DNA of 64,000 nucleotides, taken from the NCBI RefSeq assembly GCF_000819985.1, contig NZ_CDBZ01000179.1, positions 1-64,000 on the forward strand, in the 5' to 3' direction. The translations under genes and the position numbers were made by a program. The number at the start of each line of letters is the position of its first letter. The first letter of the stretch is position 1. Source of the DNA: Aeromonas media (GTDB taxonomy: Bacteria; Pseudomonadota; Gammaproteobacteria; Enterobacterales; Aeromonadaceae). Below are positions 27,602-36,965 of the stretch, piece by piece. Under the pieces are notes generated by a model that had not been told where the DNA came from, did not search any database, and saw only the letters and a program-made list of their open reading frames with translations.

Positions 27602-27765
27602 GAAGAAGTGGGAGGCGAAGTCTAGCCAGACTGACCCGATAAGTAAAAGAGCTATGAGCCCAAACGCTGGAAGAGGCGGGAGTGACGTTGTCCAGGCAGC
27701 CTGATCCCATAAGTAAAAGGCCGGTGAGAAGAAGCAGGGGAATATGGGCTAGCGAGTCTGATCAC
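27602..27765. repeat. Degenerate tandem repeat, about 70-base period
   Basis: Segments 27621-27658 and 27691-27728 agree in 29 of 38 positions, with the 19-base core CTGAYCCSATAAGTAAAAG at 27631-27649 and 27701-27719. A weaker third copy starts near 27726 (AGAAGAAGCAGGGG). The array lies between the helicase start and tpx. Confidence 0.6.
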
Positions 27766-27794
27766 CTCAACCTTGAGGGCCACTGCGCCCGCAA

Positions 27795-27820
27795 TAAAAA
27801 CGGCCTGCATCAGCAGGCCG
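27795..27820 (-). terminator. Terminator of tpx
   Basis: CGGCCTGC-TGAT-GCAGGCCG on the minus strand, followed by five T residues. Confidence 0.85.
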
Positions 27821-27844
27821 TCGGCAATCAGCGCAAGACGAAAC

Positions 27845-28345
27845 TTACAGAGCAGCCAGGGCAGCGGCGTAGTTCGGCTCGTCGGCCACTTCGGCCACCA
27901 GCTCGCTGTGCAGCACCTTGTCGTGCTCATCCAGCACCACGATGGCACGGGCAGCCAGGCCCACCAGGGGACCGGAGGAGAAGGCCACGCCGTAGTCCTG
28001 CAGGAAGGAGACACCGCGCAGGGTGGAGAGGTTCACCACCTTGTCCAGACCCTCGGCGCCGCAGAAACGGGCCTGGGCGAACGGCAGATCGGCGGAGATG
28101 CACAGCACCACTGTGTTGCTCAGGGCGCTGGCCTGCTCGTTGAACTTGCGTACGGAAGTGGCGCAGGTCGGGGTGTCGACGCTCGGGAAGATGTTCAGGA
28201 TCTTGCGCTTGCCGGCGAAGGTCGCCAGGGTCGCATCGGACAGATCGCCAGCAACCAGGGAGAAGGGCTTGGCCTGCTCACCGGCAACGGGGAAGTGGCC
28301 GGAGACGGAGACGGGGTTGCCTTGCAGGGTGACGGTATTGCTCAT
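27845..28345 (-). CDS. tpx: Thiol peroxidase Tpx
   Basis: Atypical 2-Cys peroxiredoxin that reduces hydroperoxides using thioredoxin. The 166-residue product begins [16 protein letters not shown]. It has the peroxidatic Cys in [15 protein letters not shown] and the resolving Cys in [12 protein letters not shown] 28343-28345 is chosen; the longer frame has no ribosome site. Single-gene unit with its own terminator. Confidence 0.96.
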   Translation of the reverse strand: MSNTVTLQGNPVSVSGHFPVAGEQAKPFSLVAGDLSDATLATFAGKRKILNIFPSVDTPTCATSVRKFNEQASALSNTVVLCISADLPFAQARFCGAEGLDKVVNLSTLRGVSFLQDYGVAFSSGPLVGLAARAIVVLDEHDKVLHSELVAEVADEPNYAAALAAL

Positions 28346-28481
28346 GTTAGGTCCTTGATTATCGATGGGGGATCCAGGGTTCCCAGTATAGGCCCAGCGG
28401 CAGGGGACAAACACCCGCTAACAAGAGGGATTTGTTGCGGCCCTGTCTCGCCTGTCCCGCTGAGGTGGGAAAGAGAAGGGC

Positions 28482-28513
28482 TTGACCTTGGACTTAACAC
28501 CAAGGTTTACACT
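28482..28513 (+). promoter_or_regulatory. MerR-family (ZntR-type) promoter of the zinc ATPase
   Basis: TTGACC (28482-28487) and TACACT (28508-28513) are 20 bases apart, longer than normal. The spacer holds the inverted repeat CCTTGG-N8-CCAAGG. This stretched, dyad-containing promoter is the mark of MerR regulators; E. coli zntA has the same design. The regulator gene is not in the window. Confidence 0.75.
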
Positions 28514-28568
28514 GGGCTCAGACATAGGCGATCCCGCAGGGGCGGGATCCACTCAAGAGGGACTCATC

Positions 28569-30965
28569 ATGAGCAAATCCTGCTGCAGCCATTCCCATGC
28601 CGCCCCCATCAAGGCCATCGGCAAGGCCGCCCCCCATCAACATGAGCACGGGCACGACAGCCACTGCTGCGACAAGGTCGCCTCTGCCAGCGGTTGCGCC
28701 AGCCAGGCGCCCCAGGATCACCAGGCGCACGGGGTCGACGAGGGACCCGGGGATGAAGACCCCCCCAGGGGCAATGACGCCGAAGGCAAGCCTTCTCATC
28801 CACACGACCATGATCATCGCGCCCATGGAGCAGTGACCGAGGGGCCTCTGCCCGCCCCGACCCGCGACAGTCGCCGCCACAGCTGGCAGGTGCTGGGGAT
28901 GGACTGCCCCAGCTGCGCCCGCAAGATAGAGACGGCCGTCAACCGGGTCGAAGGTGTCACCCAGGCTCGCGTGCTGTTCGCCACCGAGAAGCTGGTGGTG
29001 GATCTCGCCCCCGGCCTCTCCCCCGACCCTGTCACCGCCGCCGTGCTGGCTGCAGGATTCCGGCTCAAGGGGGCAATGCAACCCGGGGACGACAGCTCCA
29101 AACGCCGCAGCCCACAGATGGCCATGCTCACCAGATATTGGCAGCCTCTGTCGCTGGCCGGCCTGATGGGGGTGGCGGCCCTGCTGCCTGGCCAAATCGG
29201 TCAGCCACTGTTTACCCTGGCCACCCTGTGGGGGCTCTGGCCCGTGGCCCGCAAGGCGTGGGCATTGACCCGAAGCGGCTCCCCCTTCGCCATCGAGACC
29301 CTGATGACGGTGGCGGCGCTCGGCGCCCTCTTCCTCGGGGAGACCGCCGAGGCGGCCATGGTGCTGCTGCTCTTTATGCTGGGGGAGCACCTGGAGGCCT
29401 ACGCCGCCGGTCGCGCCCGCGCCGGGGTGACCGCCCTGATGGCCCTGGTGCCCGACAAGGCGCTGCGCATTTGTACCACAGCAGAAGGTGAAGTACGGGA
29501 AGAGGTTGCCGCCGAGATGCTGCGTCCCGGCGACATCATCGAAATCGCCCCGGGCGCCCGCTTGGCCGCCGATGCCCGCCTGCTCGACCCCCTCGGCGCC
29601 TTTGACGAGAGCGCCCTGACCGGCGAGTCCATCCCGGTGGAGCGCCGTCAGGGGGACAAGGTGCCCGCTGGCAGTCTGGCGGCGGATCGGGTGCTGCGCC
29701 TGGAGGTGGTCTCCGAGCCCGGCAACAACGCCATCGACCGCATCCTGCACCTCATCGAGGAGGCCGAGAGCCAGCGCGCCCCCATCGAGCGCTTCATCGA
29801 CCGCTTCAGCCGCTGGTACACCCCGGCCATGATGCTGGTCGCCCTGCTGGTGATGCTGGTGCCACCGCTGGCCTTCGGCCAGAGCTGGGACGAGTGGATC
29901 TATCGCGCCCTGGCGCTGCTGCTCATCGGCTGCCCCTGCGCTTTGGTGATCTCCACCCCGGCGGCGGTTACCTCGGCCCTGGCGGCGGCAACCCGGCAGG
30001 GGGCCCTGATCAAGGGCGGTGCGGCCCTGGAGCGGCTGGCCCACATCGATACAGTGGCCTTTGACAAGACCGGTACCCTGACCCTGGGCAAACCGCAGCT
30101 GACCGACTTCATCAGCCTCAATGGCCAGCCACAGACCGAACTGCTGGCGCTGGCCGCCGCCATCGAGCAGGGATCCCACCACCCCCTGGCCCGCGCCGTG
30201 GTGGCGGCAGCGAACGAGCAGGGGCTGAGCCTGGCCACAGCAAGCGATCTGCGCGCCCTCCCCGGCATGGGGGTGGAGGGGCGCATCGACGGCGCCCTCT
30301 GGCAACTGCTGGCCCCGAGCCGGGTCACCACCCTGGATGCCGCGATGCAGGCCCGGATCGCCGCCCTGGAGCAGCAAGGCAAGACGGTGGTGGTGCTCGG
30401 TCAGCCTGATGCCGCCCCGGCGGCCTTGCTGGCGCTGCGGGATCAGATCCGGCCGGAAGCGGCGGCGGCCTTGCAAGAGCTCAACCAGCTCGGACTGCAG
30501 AGCATCATGCTGACCGGCGACAACCCGCGCGCCGCCGAGGCGATCGCCACCGAGCTGGGCATGGACTGGCGCGCGGGCCTGCTGCCGGAAGGCAAGGTAG
30601 AGGAGATTGGTCTGCTCGCCAGCAGCCGCAAGGTAGCCATGATCGGCGACGGCATCAACGACGCGCCGGCCATGAAGCGGGCCAGCATCGGCATCGCCAT
30701 GGGGAGCGGCACCGACGTGGCGCTGGAGACCGCCGATGCGGCCCTGACCCACAACCAGCTCGGCGGCCTGGCCGCCATGATCCGGCTGTCGCGGGCGGCA
30801 CTGGCCAACATCCACCAGAACATAGCGCTGGCGCTGGGGCTCAAGGCCATCTTCCTGGTCACCAGCCTGCTCGGCATCACAGGGCTCTGGATTGCCGTGC
30901 TGGCCGATACCGGCGCCACCGCCCTGGTCACCGCCAACGCCCTGCGCCTGCTGCGCAAGCGCTAA
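28569..30965 (+). CDS. zntA: Zinc/cadmium/lead-exporting P-type ATPase (ZntA-like)
   Basis: Inner-membrane P1B-type ATPase that exports divalent soft metals. The 798-residue product has an unusually long metal-rich N-terminus (CCSHSH at 5-10, HEHGHDSHCC at 25-34, HPHDHDH near 78-83). The HMA domain has MDCPSCAR (Cys113, Cys116). The membrane core has the CPC motif in GCPCALVIS, followed by the phosphorylation site FDKTGTLTLG and GDGINDAPA. ATG 28569-28571 has GAGGGA upstream, after the ZntR-type promoter. Confidence 0.92.
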   Translation: MSKSCCSHSHAAPIKAIGKAAPHQHEHGHDSHCCDKVASASGCASQAPQDHQAHGVDEGPGDEDPPRGNDAEGKPSHPHDHDHRAHGAVTEGPLPAPTRDSRRHSWQVLGMDCPSCARKIETAVNRVEGVTQARVLFATEKLVVDLAPGLSPDPVTAAVLAAGFRLKGAMQPGDDSSKRRSPQMAMLTRYWQPLSLAGLMGVAALLPGQIGQPLFTLATLWGLWPVARKAWALTRSGSPFAIETLMTVAALGALFLGETAEAAMVLLLFMLGEHLEAYAAGRARAGVTALMALVPDKALRICTTAEGEVREEVAAEMLRPGDIIEIAPGARLAADARLLDPLGAFDESALTGESIPVERRQGDKVPAGSLAADRVLRLEVVSEPGNNAIDRILHLIEEAESQRAPIERFIDRFSRWYTPAMMLVALLVMLVPPLAFGQSWDEWIYRALALLLIGCPCALVISTPAAVTSALAAATRQGALIKGGAALERLAHIDTVAFDKTGTLTLGKPQLTDFISLNGQPQTELLALAAAIEQGSHHPLARAVVAAANEQGLSLATASDLRALPGMGVEGRIDGALWQLLAPSRVTTLDAAMQARIAALEQQGKTVVVLGQPDAAPAALLALRDQIRPEAAAALQELNQLGLQSIMLTGDNPRAAEAIATELGMDWRAGLLPEGKVEEIGLLASSRKVAMIGDGINDAPAMKRASIGIAMGSGTDVALETADAALTHNQLGGLAAMIRLSRAALANIHQNIALALGLKAIFLVTSLLGITGLWIAVLADTGATALVTANALRLLRKR

Positions 30966-30990
30966 GCCGGCCGTTAACGGTACAACCAAC

Positions 30991-31016
30991 AGCCGCCCCA
31001 GCAGGGCGGCTTTTTT
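30991..31016 (+). terminator. Terminator of the zinc ATPase
   Basis: AGCCGCCC-CAGCA-GGGCGGCT followed by T residues. Confidence 0.85.
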
Positions 31017-31035
31017 ATTGTCTCGCCCACCACGA

Positions 31036-31074
31036 CAAAGAAAAAGCGCGGCTGCCGGTCGGCAGTCGCGCTTT
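31036..31074 (-). terminator. Terminator of the pullulanase gene
   Basis: On the minus strand AAAGCGCG, an inner stem CTGCC/GGCAG, then CGCGCTTT followed by TTCTTTG. Confidence 0.75.
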
Positions 31075-31160
31075 GCTTACTCTCTCGGAGTTATCCCACC
31101 CTTGGCGAGGTGGAATTCAACCCTGGGGTGCCGAGTCAGCCCAGGGCTCGATGGGGTTGC

Positions 31161-34100
31161 TTACTTGGCGCTGCACTCCTGGACGATGACGGTACCCACC
31201 TCGCCAGAGGTCTTGGTCGGATCGACCTTGACCAGGAAGCTCCACAGGCCCTGCGCCAGAGTCATGCTGTTGTTGCCCATGCCGCCATCGCCGTGCTGCA
31301 GCGGATAGGACTGCTCAGGCTCCAGGGCGATCAGGGTGCCACCGGCATCCTTGACGAAGAACTGCTTGCTCCAGTTGCCGTCGTCGTTGGCAAACTTGAA
31401 GTCGAAGCTGCCCGCGTAGTTGAAGGCAGCCTGATAGATGGCGAGATTGCCCTCCATCCCCTTGTAGTTCAGCTGATAGGTCGGCTGTGCGTTCCAGTCA
31501 CTCAGGCTGCCGCGCACATAGAGCGGGAAGCCGAGCGGATTACCGGCGACGGTATCCAGCACCTTGCAGCTCTGCACCGGCTCGGTGTAGCTGACGCTCA
31601 AGGTCGGCTTGTCCTTGTTCATGGCGGTGAAGACGAACTTGTAGCTGCCCGCCTTGTCGACATTGAACGGCAAATCCCCGCCATTGGCACAGAGCGCACT
31701 GACCTGGCCGGTCGCCAGTTGGTCGGTATCACTGCACTTGCCGTAGTTGACGGGACCACCCCAGTCGCTGCCGGCGATCTTCACCTGAGTCGTTCCCAGC
31801 TGATCCGTCGTCACGTCGGTGGTGAACTCATAGGTATAGTTGCCACTGAAGTTCATCTTGTTGACCGGATCCCAGGCCCCCAGGAAACCGCGGACAAACA
31901 CCTCGGTATCACCGAAGGGAGGCAGGGTGCTCAGATCCGTCTTCTTGCTCACCGGCAGACCTGCGCCCTGGGCGCCGTTCTGCGGCTTGACGAAGACGGC
32001 AGCAGACCAGGCTCCCAGGGTCAGCTCACCGTTACCCACGGCAGCGCCACTGGCGATGCTGTCGACCCCGCGATGCTTACCACTCAGCACCATGCCGGAG
32101 AGGTCGATGGGCTGATCGTCGCCGTCACGGAAGTCGCCGATGGTCTGGCTCTGGCTGGTGGCGTTGATCATCACCACCAGACCGTCGATGGCCGGATCCA
32201 GATCCGCGCCAGCCTTGCTGCCATCATCCACCGTCATCACGATGAGACCCGGGGTCTGATCCGGCCCGGTGTTGCGGAAGTCGACCCGCTTGATCACCTC
32301 GGCACCGCTGCCCAGACGCAGCAGGCGGGAGGATTGACGCAACTCGGACAGCTCCTGGTAGAAGCTGACCATCTGCTGCATCTCGGCCGAGCCCGGCTTG
32401 GCGTGCTGGCCGAGCACCTGCTCGATCAAGGGGTAGTTGTCGCCGTCTTTATCCTTGCGTGGCAAGCCTTTGTCGAAGTTGTTGTCGCCGAGGGTGTAGT
32501 CGACCCGGTTGTACCAGTCACCGGAGTCATAGCTGTCCCGCTCCATGGACTTGGAGCGCAGCAGTTCGACCCCGGCATGGGTGAAGGGAATGCCCTGCCC
32601 CAGCATGGCGGTGGCCAGCGATACCCCTTGCATCCGCACCAGATCGGCCCCTGCTGGCGCCTTGTAGACCAGGTTGTCGAACAGGGTCTGGTTGTCGTGC
32701 TTGTCGACGTAGTTCTGGATTTCGGTCGGATCCTGGGCATAACCCGCGCTCTGACCGTTGTAGTCGATGTCGGCCCCCTTCTTCGGCACGCCATCCTTGT
32801 CGGTCAGCACGAACTCCTTGAGGTTGCCCGCCATGCCGAGGCGCACCAGGTCGGACTGGTGCAGGGCGGTGGCGAGATCGACGCCGTCCACCTCGTTGGC
32901 ATCCACCAGGGCGCCGTTGCCGAAGCCCTGGGTCTTGCGGATGGCGTCACCGCCGTCGAACGGGCTGCCGCCACGCACCGCATCCCGCAGCCGGTCGGAG
33001 AAGGAGCCGATACCGGTGCCAGCCAGGTGCTTCTGGGTCGCCTGCACGAAGCGCTTGTCATCCTGCACTTCGCCAAAGTTCCACCCCTCGCCGTAGAAGT
33101 ACATGTCCGGGTTGACCTTCTTCACCTCGGCCAGGGCCTGCACCATCTGATCTTTCGGGTGGTGGCCCATCAGGTCGAAGCGGAAGGCATCGATCTTGTA
33201 GTCCCGCGCCCAGGTGACCAGAGAGTCATCCATCAGCTTGGCGAACATGGCGTGTTCCGGCGCCGTGTTGGAGCAGCAGGTGGAGTTCTCCACCGAGCCG
33301 GTCTCCGGGTTCAGACGCTGGTAGTACCAGGGCACTATCTTGTCGAGCACGGATTTGGGGCCGAGGCCGGCCTCGTTGGTGTGGTTGTAGACCACGTCCA
33401 TCACCACGTTCATGCCGATGTTCTGCTTGATGGCCATGACCATCTCGCGGAACTCCTTGATCCGGGCCGTCCCTTCCGCATTGGTGGCGTAGGAGCCTTC
33501 CGGGGTGGTGTAGTGGTATGGGTCATAACCCCAGTTGAAGGAGTCCACCCCGCGCAGATAGCCATACAGCTCCTGCACCACAGGGTTCTCCTTGCTGTCG
33601 CTGGCTTGCAGATCGTCCAGCACCGCCGCGATGGTCTCACCGCCGCCGCAGTGGCTGGCGAACTTGGAGTTCTTGACCTCGGCGTTGACCTCGCACAGCT
33701 TGCTGAAGTCATCGCTGATGTTCGCCACCTTGGCCGGATCCTCGTTGACGGTAGCGATGTCGAACACCGGCAGCAGGTGCAGGTGGCTGACGCCGCTCTT
33801 GGCCAGGGATTTGAGGTGAGTGACGGGGACGCTGTCGGGCTGGGTCAGCCCGAGGAACTTGCCACGCTTCTCTTCATCGGTCGAGGGGTCATTGCCGGTC
33901 AGATCCCGGACATGGGCCTCATAGATAGTGATGTCGGCGGGATTCTGCTGGCTGTGGGGCGCCTTCAGGCTGTCCCAGCCATCGGGCTTCAGGGCAGGAT
34001 CGTCGAGATCCACCACCTGACTGAACTCGGAGTTCATGGCCAGGCTCAGGGAGTAGGGGTCGGTCACCTGATAGGATTCCAGCTTGCGGCTGACCGGATG

Positions 34101-35222
34101 ATAGACCTGGATGTCGTAGCGATAGTATTTGCCCACCAGATCGCTGCCCCCCTGCACGCTCCAGCTGCCGCTGGCCTCGTCCTGTGTCATGGCGCGCTCG
34201 CCGATGGCGTTGTGCTGCTCGTCGAACAGCGCCAGTTTGACCGACTTCGCGGTCGGCGCCCACAGCCGGAAGGTGACATTGTCCCCCTCCACGATGGCGC
34301 CATAAGTCAGCTTGGTGGCCGCTTCGCTGTAGAGGGCATCGAGGGCACCGGCGCTCTGCACCAGGGTCGCCCCCTGCAAAATGCCGTCGGCATCGGTGCC
34401 GATGGCCACCAGTTCTCCCTTGAGCAGGGGCTTGAGGTCTTTCCCTGATGGCAGGGCAAAAGCGGCGGCATCCTTGAGGTGCGGATACTTGGCCTGCTGT
34501 TCGGCACTGAGGCTGGTCGGGGTCAGCTTCAGGTAGGGGAAGTCGAATACCCCTTCGCCGTTGGCGGCTATGGTGCCGGACTCGGTGTAATAGAGACGGA
34601 CATGGGGCTTGTCCTTGCCCCCTTGCCAGATCAGGGTGTTGCCGTCGATCAGGTGGGCACTGGCTCCCGCCACGCCGAAGGCGGCGGTGAAGGCCTCGGC
34701 ACGGCTGCCGAAGATCTCGTTCTTGCCCACGACAATGGCCACGGTGCGATCCGGGTGCTCGCTGAAGATGACCTTCATGTCGCTGCCGGTCAGGTTCGCC
34801 AGATCGCCGTTGCGGGCAATGAAGTTGATGCAGCCTTCCATCTTGCTGAGCGGCACCACCCAGGCCGGGCCGAAGCTGTCTGCCGCTGACGGCGTCTTGC
34901 TCTTGTCATCCCAGCCGGTATTGAGACCTGCCTCTGCCGTTGCGTTGCAGGCATCGTTGTTCCACAGGTGCAGGCTGTGACCCGCGAAGGGACCGTCGAC
35001 GCCACGGGCCGCGCTGCTCTGGGTGTCGACCAGGGCGATCACCGCCTGATTGGGGCCGGCCACCAGTTGCTCGGCCGGAGGTTGCACATTGGGAAGACGA
35101 GCGACGGGCTCATCCTGGGGAGTCGGAGGGGTGGAGGGTGAAGAACTGTTGTCGTTACAGCCTGACAAAAGCGCGAGCAGTGAGGCTGTTACCAGCGCCA
35201 CCTTGGTCTTTTTCATATCCAT
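31161..35222 (-). CDS. pulA: Pullulanase-type alpha-1,6-glucosidase, lipoprotein
   Basis: Debranching enzyme that cleaves alpha-1,6 bonds in pullulan, glycogen and limit dextrins. The 1353-residue product has a lipoprotein signal peptide with LLSGC (Cys22) and a Ser/Pro linker. A CBM41-like region follows (HSLHLWNNDACN). A CBM48-like domain (NVTFRLWAPTAKSVKL) precedes the GH13 barrel, with DVVYNHTN, FRFDLMGHHP (nucleophile Asp), YGEGWNFG (acid Glu) and DKHDNQTL (Asp). Extra C-terminal beta domains follow. In Klebsiella the homologue leaves by type II secretion. No mal genes adjoin it. Confidence 0.94.
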   Translation of the reverse strand: MDMKKTKVALVTASLLALLSGCNDNSSSPSTPPTPQDEPVARLPNVQPPAEQLVAGPNQAVIALVDTQSSAARGVDGPFAGHSLHLWNNDACNATAEAGLNTGWDDKSKTPSAADSFGPAWVVPLSKMEGCINFIARNGDLANLTGSDMKVIFSEHPDRTVAIVVGKNEIFGSRAEAFTAAFGVAGASAHLIDGNTLIWQGGKDKPHVRLYYTESGTIAANGEGVFDFPYLKLTPTSLSAEQQAKYPHLKDAAAFALPSGKDLKPLLKGELVAIGTDADGILQGATLVQSAGALDALYSEAATKLTYGAIVEGDNVTFRLWAPTAKSVKLALFDEQHNAIGERAMTQDEASGSWSVQGGSDLVGKYYRYDIQVYHPVSRKLESYQVTDPYSLSLAMNSEFSQVVDLDDPALKPDGWDSLKAPHSQQNPADITIYEAHVRDLTGNDPSTDEEKRGKFLGLTQPDSVPVTHLKSLAKSGVSHLHLLPVFDIATVNEDPAKVANISDDFSKLCEVNAEVKNSKFASHCGGGETIAAVLDDLQASDSKENPVVQELYGYLRGVDSFNWGYDPYHYTTPEGSYATNAEGTARIKEFREMVMAIKQNIGMNVVMDVVYNHTNEAGLGPKSVLDKIVPWYYQRLNPETGSVENSTCCSNTAPEHAMFAKLMDDSLVTWARDYKIDAFRFDLMGHHPKDQMVQALAEVKKVNPDMYFYGEGWNFGEVQDDKRFVQATQKHLAGTGIGSFSDRLRDAVRGGSPFDGGDAIRKTQGFGNGALVDANEVDGVDLATALHQSDLVRLGMAGNLKEFVLTDKDGVPKKGADIDYNGQSAGYAQDPTEIQNYVDKHDNQTLFDNLVYKAPAGADLVRMQGVSLATAMLGQGIPFTHAGVELLRSKSMERDSYDSGDWYNRVDYTLGDNNFDKGLPRKDKDGDNYPLIEQVLGQHAKPGSAEMQQMVSFYQELSELRQSSRLLRLGSGAEVIKRVDFRNTGPDQTPGLIVMTVDDGSKAGADLDPAIDGLVVMINATSQSQTIGDFRDGDDQPIDLSGMVLSGKHRGVDSIASGAAVGNGELTLGAWSAAVFVKPQNGAQGAGLPVSKKTDLSTLPPFGDTEVFVRGFLGAWDPVNKMNFSGNYTYEFTTDVTTDQLGTTQVKIAGSDWGGPVNYGKCSDTDQLATGQVSALCANGGDLPFNVDKAGSYKFVFTAMNKDKPTLSVSYTEPVQSCKVLDTVAGNPLGFPLYVRGSLSDWNAQPTYQLNYKGMEGNLAIYQAAFNYAGSFDFKFANDDGNWSKQFFVKDAGGTLIALEPEQSYPLQHGDGGMGNNSMTLAQGLWSFLVKVDPTKTSGEVGTVIVQECSAK

Positions 35223-35374
35223 TTTTTTATAATTCCCGCTGTAGTTGGTCTCGATACTCGAGGTACCCGGTCGTAACCGAGCGATGCCATATTAATCAGC
35301 GGAGATTGTTGTAAATGTGAGCGGCCGGGCAAAAAAAACCAACCTGTTTCAACAAGATAACGTTTTCATAACGA

Positions 35375-35396
35375 AAATTGGATCGCGCTCACAGAC
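35375..35396 (-). promoter_or_regulatory. Weak CRP-like site before pulA
   Basis: TTGGA-N6-TCACA: one perfect and one partial CRP half site, 153 bases upstream of the pulA ATG. Another single half site (TGTGA) is at 35316-35320. Catabolite control of pullulanase is plausible but the match is poor. Confidence 0.3.
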
Positions 35397-35489
35397 CCGC
35401 CCCCGCTTTGGGCCCATACCAGCAGAGCGACGGATTCATGCCGGAAAAAATCAATTTCCGATCAAATGGATAGCAAGGAGTCATGACCG

Positions 35490-35903
35490 ATGAAACGGAT
35501 CGAGGAGCAGGCGAAGCGGCTGGATCAGGAGTATCAGGGGATTGCCCAGCTGTTTCACCAATTCTGTCAGCAGGCCGGGGGACTCGCCGAGCAGTATCAC
35601 TTCTTCAGCTGGCCCGATTACGAAGAGACGCCGCCCCTCTGCCGGGCCTTCACCCTGCTGGGTGAGCCGCGCGAACTGCGGCTTCGCTGTCAGCCCGGTG
35701 AGCGGGGAACCCTGATCGGCATCATCCAGATCCTGGATGACGAGGGAGCGACCCACGCCAGCCTGGGCTTTCGCGCAGACGGTCACCTGCTGCTGGAACC
35801 CGGTCGGCTGCTGGATGACCCACCAGGGCTGCTGCTCAAACTGATGCTGGGCTCGCTCTGGCAGGATCAAGCCAAAGGGGAGAACGAACGCCCGCCGCAC
35901 TGA
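35490..35903 (+). CDS. Hypothetical cytoplasmic protein
   Basis: A 137-residue soluble protein with a helical N-terminus (MKRIEEQAKRLDQEYQGIAQ) and a beta-rich middle (LRLRCQPGERGTLIGII). No signal peptide or recognised motif. AAGGAG lies nine bases before the ATG at 35490, which favours this start over an ATG at 35483 in another frame. Function unknown. Confidence 0.65.
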   Translation: MKRIEEQAKRLDQEYQGIAQLFHQFCQQAGGLAEQYHFFSWPDYEETPPLCRAFTLLGEPRELRLRCQPGERGTLIGIIQILDDEGATHASLGFRADGHLLLEPGRLLDDPPGLLLKLMLGSLWQDQAKGENERPPH

Positions 35904-35943
35904 ATCAAGGCCCTGGGATAGGCACCGGGCGCCATCCTATTTC

Positions 35944-36894
35944 CTATCCCTGAGCGATTTCGATGGTCAGGTGCACCAGCTCCTCGTGGATGGCGAGCCG
36001 TTCACGGATCGCCTGTGCCGGGATGGGGACCGCCATCCGCAAGGAGAGCACGGCCGCATATTGCACCTGCCCCACCCGCCAGACGTGCAGATCGCGGATC
36101 TCGGCGTCAGGCAGCTCGGCTATCACCTCGCGGATCTCCGCCACCAGGGGGGCGTCCATCTCCGCATCCAGCAACACGCGACCCGTGTCCCTCAGCAACC
36201 CCCGGGCCCAGACCGCCACCAGCACGGCCCCCACTATGCCCATCAGGGGATCCAGCCAGTCGGCTCCCCACAGCATGCCCCCCACCAGCGCGAAGATGGC
36301 CAGCACAGAGGTGGCCGCATCCGCCAGCACGTGAAGATAGGCGGCACGCAGGTTCAGATCCTGATGGCCGTGGTGATGGTGACCATGATGGTCATGGTGG
36401 TCATGGTGGTCATGATGATGGCCGTGACCGTGGTGATGACCGTGATCGTCCTTGAGCAACCAGGCGCAGGCCAGGTTTACCAACAGGCCGCCGATGGCGA
36501 TGCCGATGGCCTGCTGATAGTGGATAGGGCTGGGATCCAGCAGCCGGGCCACCGACTCGAACAGCATCAGACCCGCCACCCCCACCAGCAGCAGGGCGCT
36601 GCTGAAGCCTCCCAGCACCTCTATCTTCCAGGTACCGAAGCTGAATCTGTGATCCCGGGCGAAGTGACGGGCGGCACGATAGGCCACGACGGAGAGGCCG
36701 AGGGCCAGGGCGTGGGAGCTCATGTGCCAGCCATCCGCCAGCAGCGCCATGGAGTTGTAGAACCAGCCACCGCCGATTTCCGCCACCATCATGATGAGGG
36801 TGAGCAGCACGGCCCAACGGGTTTTCTGTTCGGCCAGCGGATTCCCTTCATGAACGACGGGTTGCTGGCAGTGGGATGAAGCGAGGGATGACAT
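35944..36894 (-). CDS. Cation diffusion facilitator, DmeF-type Co/Ni exporter
   Basis: Inner-membrane metal/proton antiporter of the CDF family. The 316-residue product has six predicted membrane helices. HMSSHALAL carries the transport-site residues, paired with VLADAATSVLA. A very His-rich cytoplasmic loop (about residues 165-195) is followed by a C-terminal cytoplasmic domain. ATG 36892-36894 has AGGAG upstream. It is divergent from an RcnR-type repressor over a palindromic operator, which points to cobalt or nickel as substrate. Confidence 0.85.
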   Translation of the reverse strand: MSSLASSHCQQPVVHEGNPLAEQKTRWAVLLTLIMMVAEIGGGWFYNSMALLADGWHMSSHALALGLSVVAYRAARHFARDHRFSFGTWKIEVLGGFSSALLLVGVAGLMLFESVARLLDPSPIHYQQAIGIAIGGLLVNLACAWLLKDDHGHHHGHGHHHDHHDHHDHHGHHHHGHQDLNLRAAYLHVLADAATSVLAIFALVGGMLWGADWLDPLMGIVGAVLVAVWARGLLRDTGRVLLDAEMDAPLVAEIREVIAELPDAEIRDLHVWRVGQVQYAAVLSLRMAVPIPAQAIRERLAIHEELVHLTIEIAQG

Positions 36895-36924
36895 GAATTT
36901 CTCCTGAGAGCGACAATGCAATAT

Positions 36925-36942
36925 ACTATACCCCAGTATAGT
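36925..36942. promoter_or_regulatory. Operator between the CDF exporter and RcnR-type gene
   Basis: ACTATAC-CCCA-GTATAGT, an almost perfect palindrome with a C-rich centre. Sites of RcnR/DmeR/CsoR-type repressors have the same AT-arms and G/C-tract core. It would overlap the core promoters of both genes. Confidence 0.7.
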
Positions 36943-36965
36943 TTTAATGCGCGAGAGGATCCTGT

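Noticed and set aside
31110-34448. A 1112-codon open frame on the plus strand.
   Set aside because: It is antisense to the pullulanase gene, whose protein shows all GH13 motifs. Long antisense frames are common in GC-rich genes; this one has no recognisable domain.
36350-36440. Short CATGGT/CATGATG repeats that look like a microsatellite.
   Set aside because: They encode the His-rich loop of the CDF exporter and stay in frame, so they are part of the gene.
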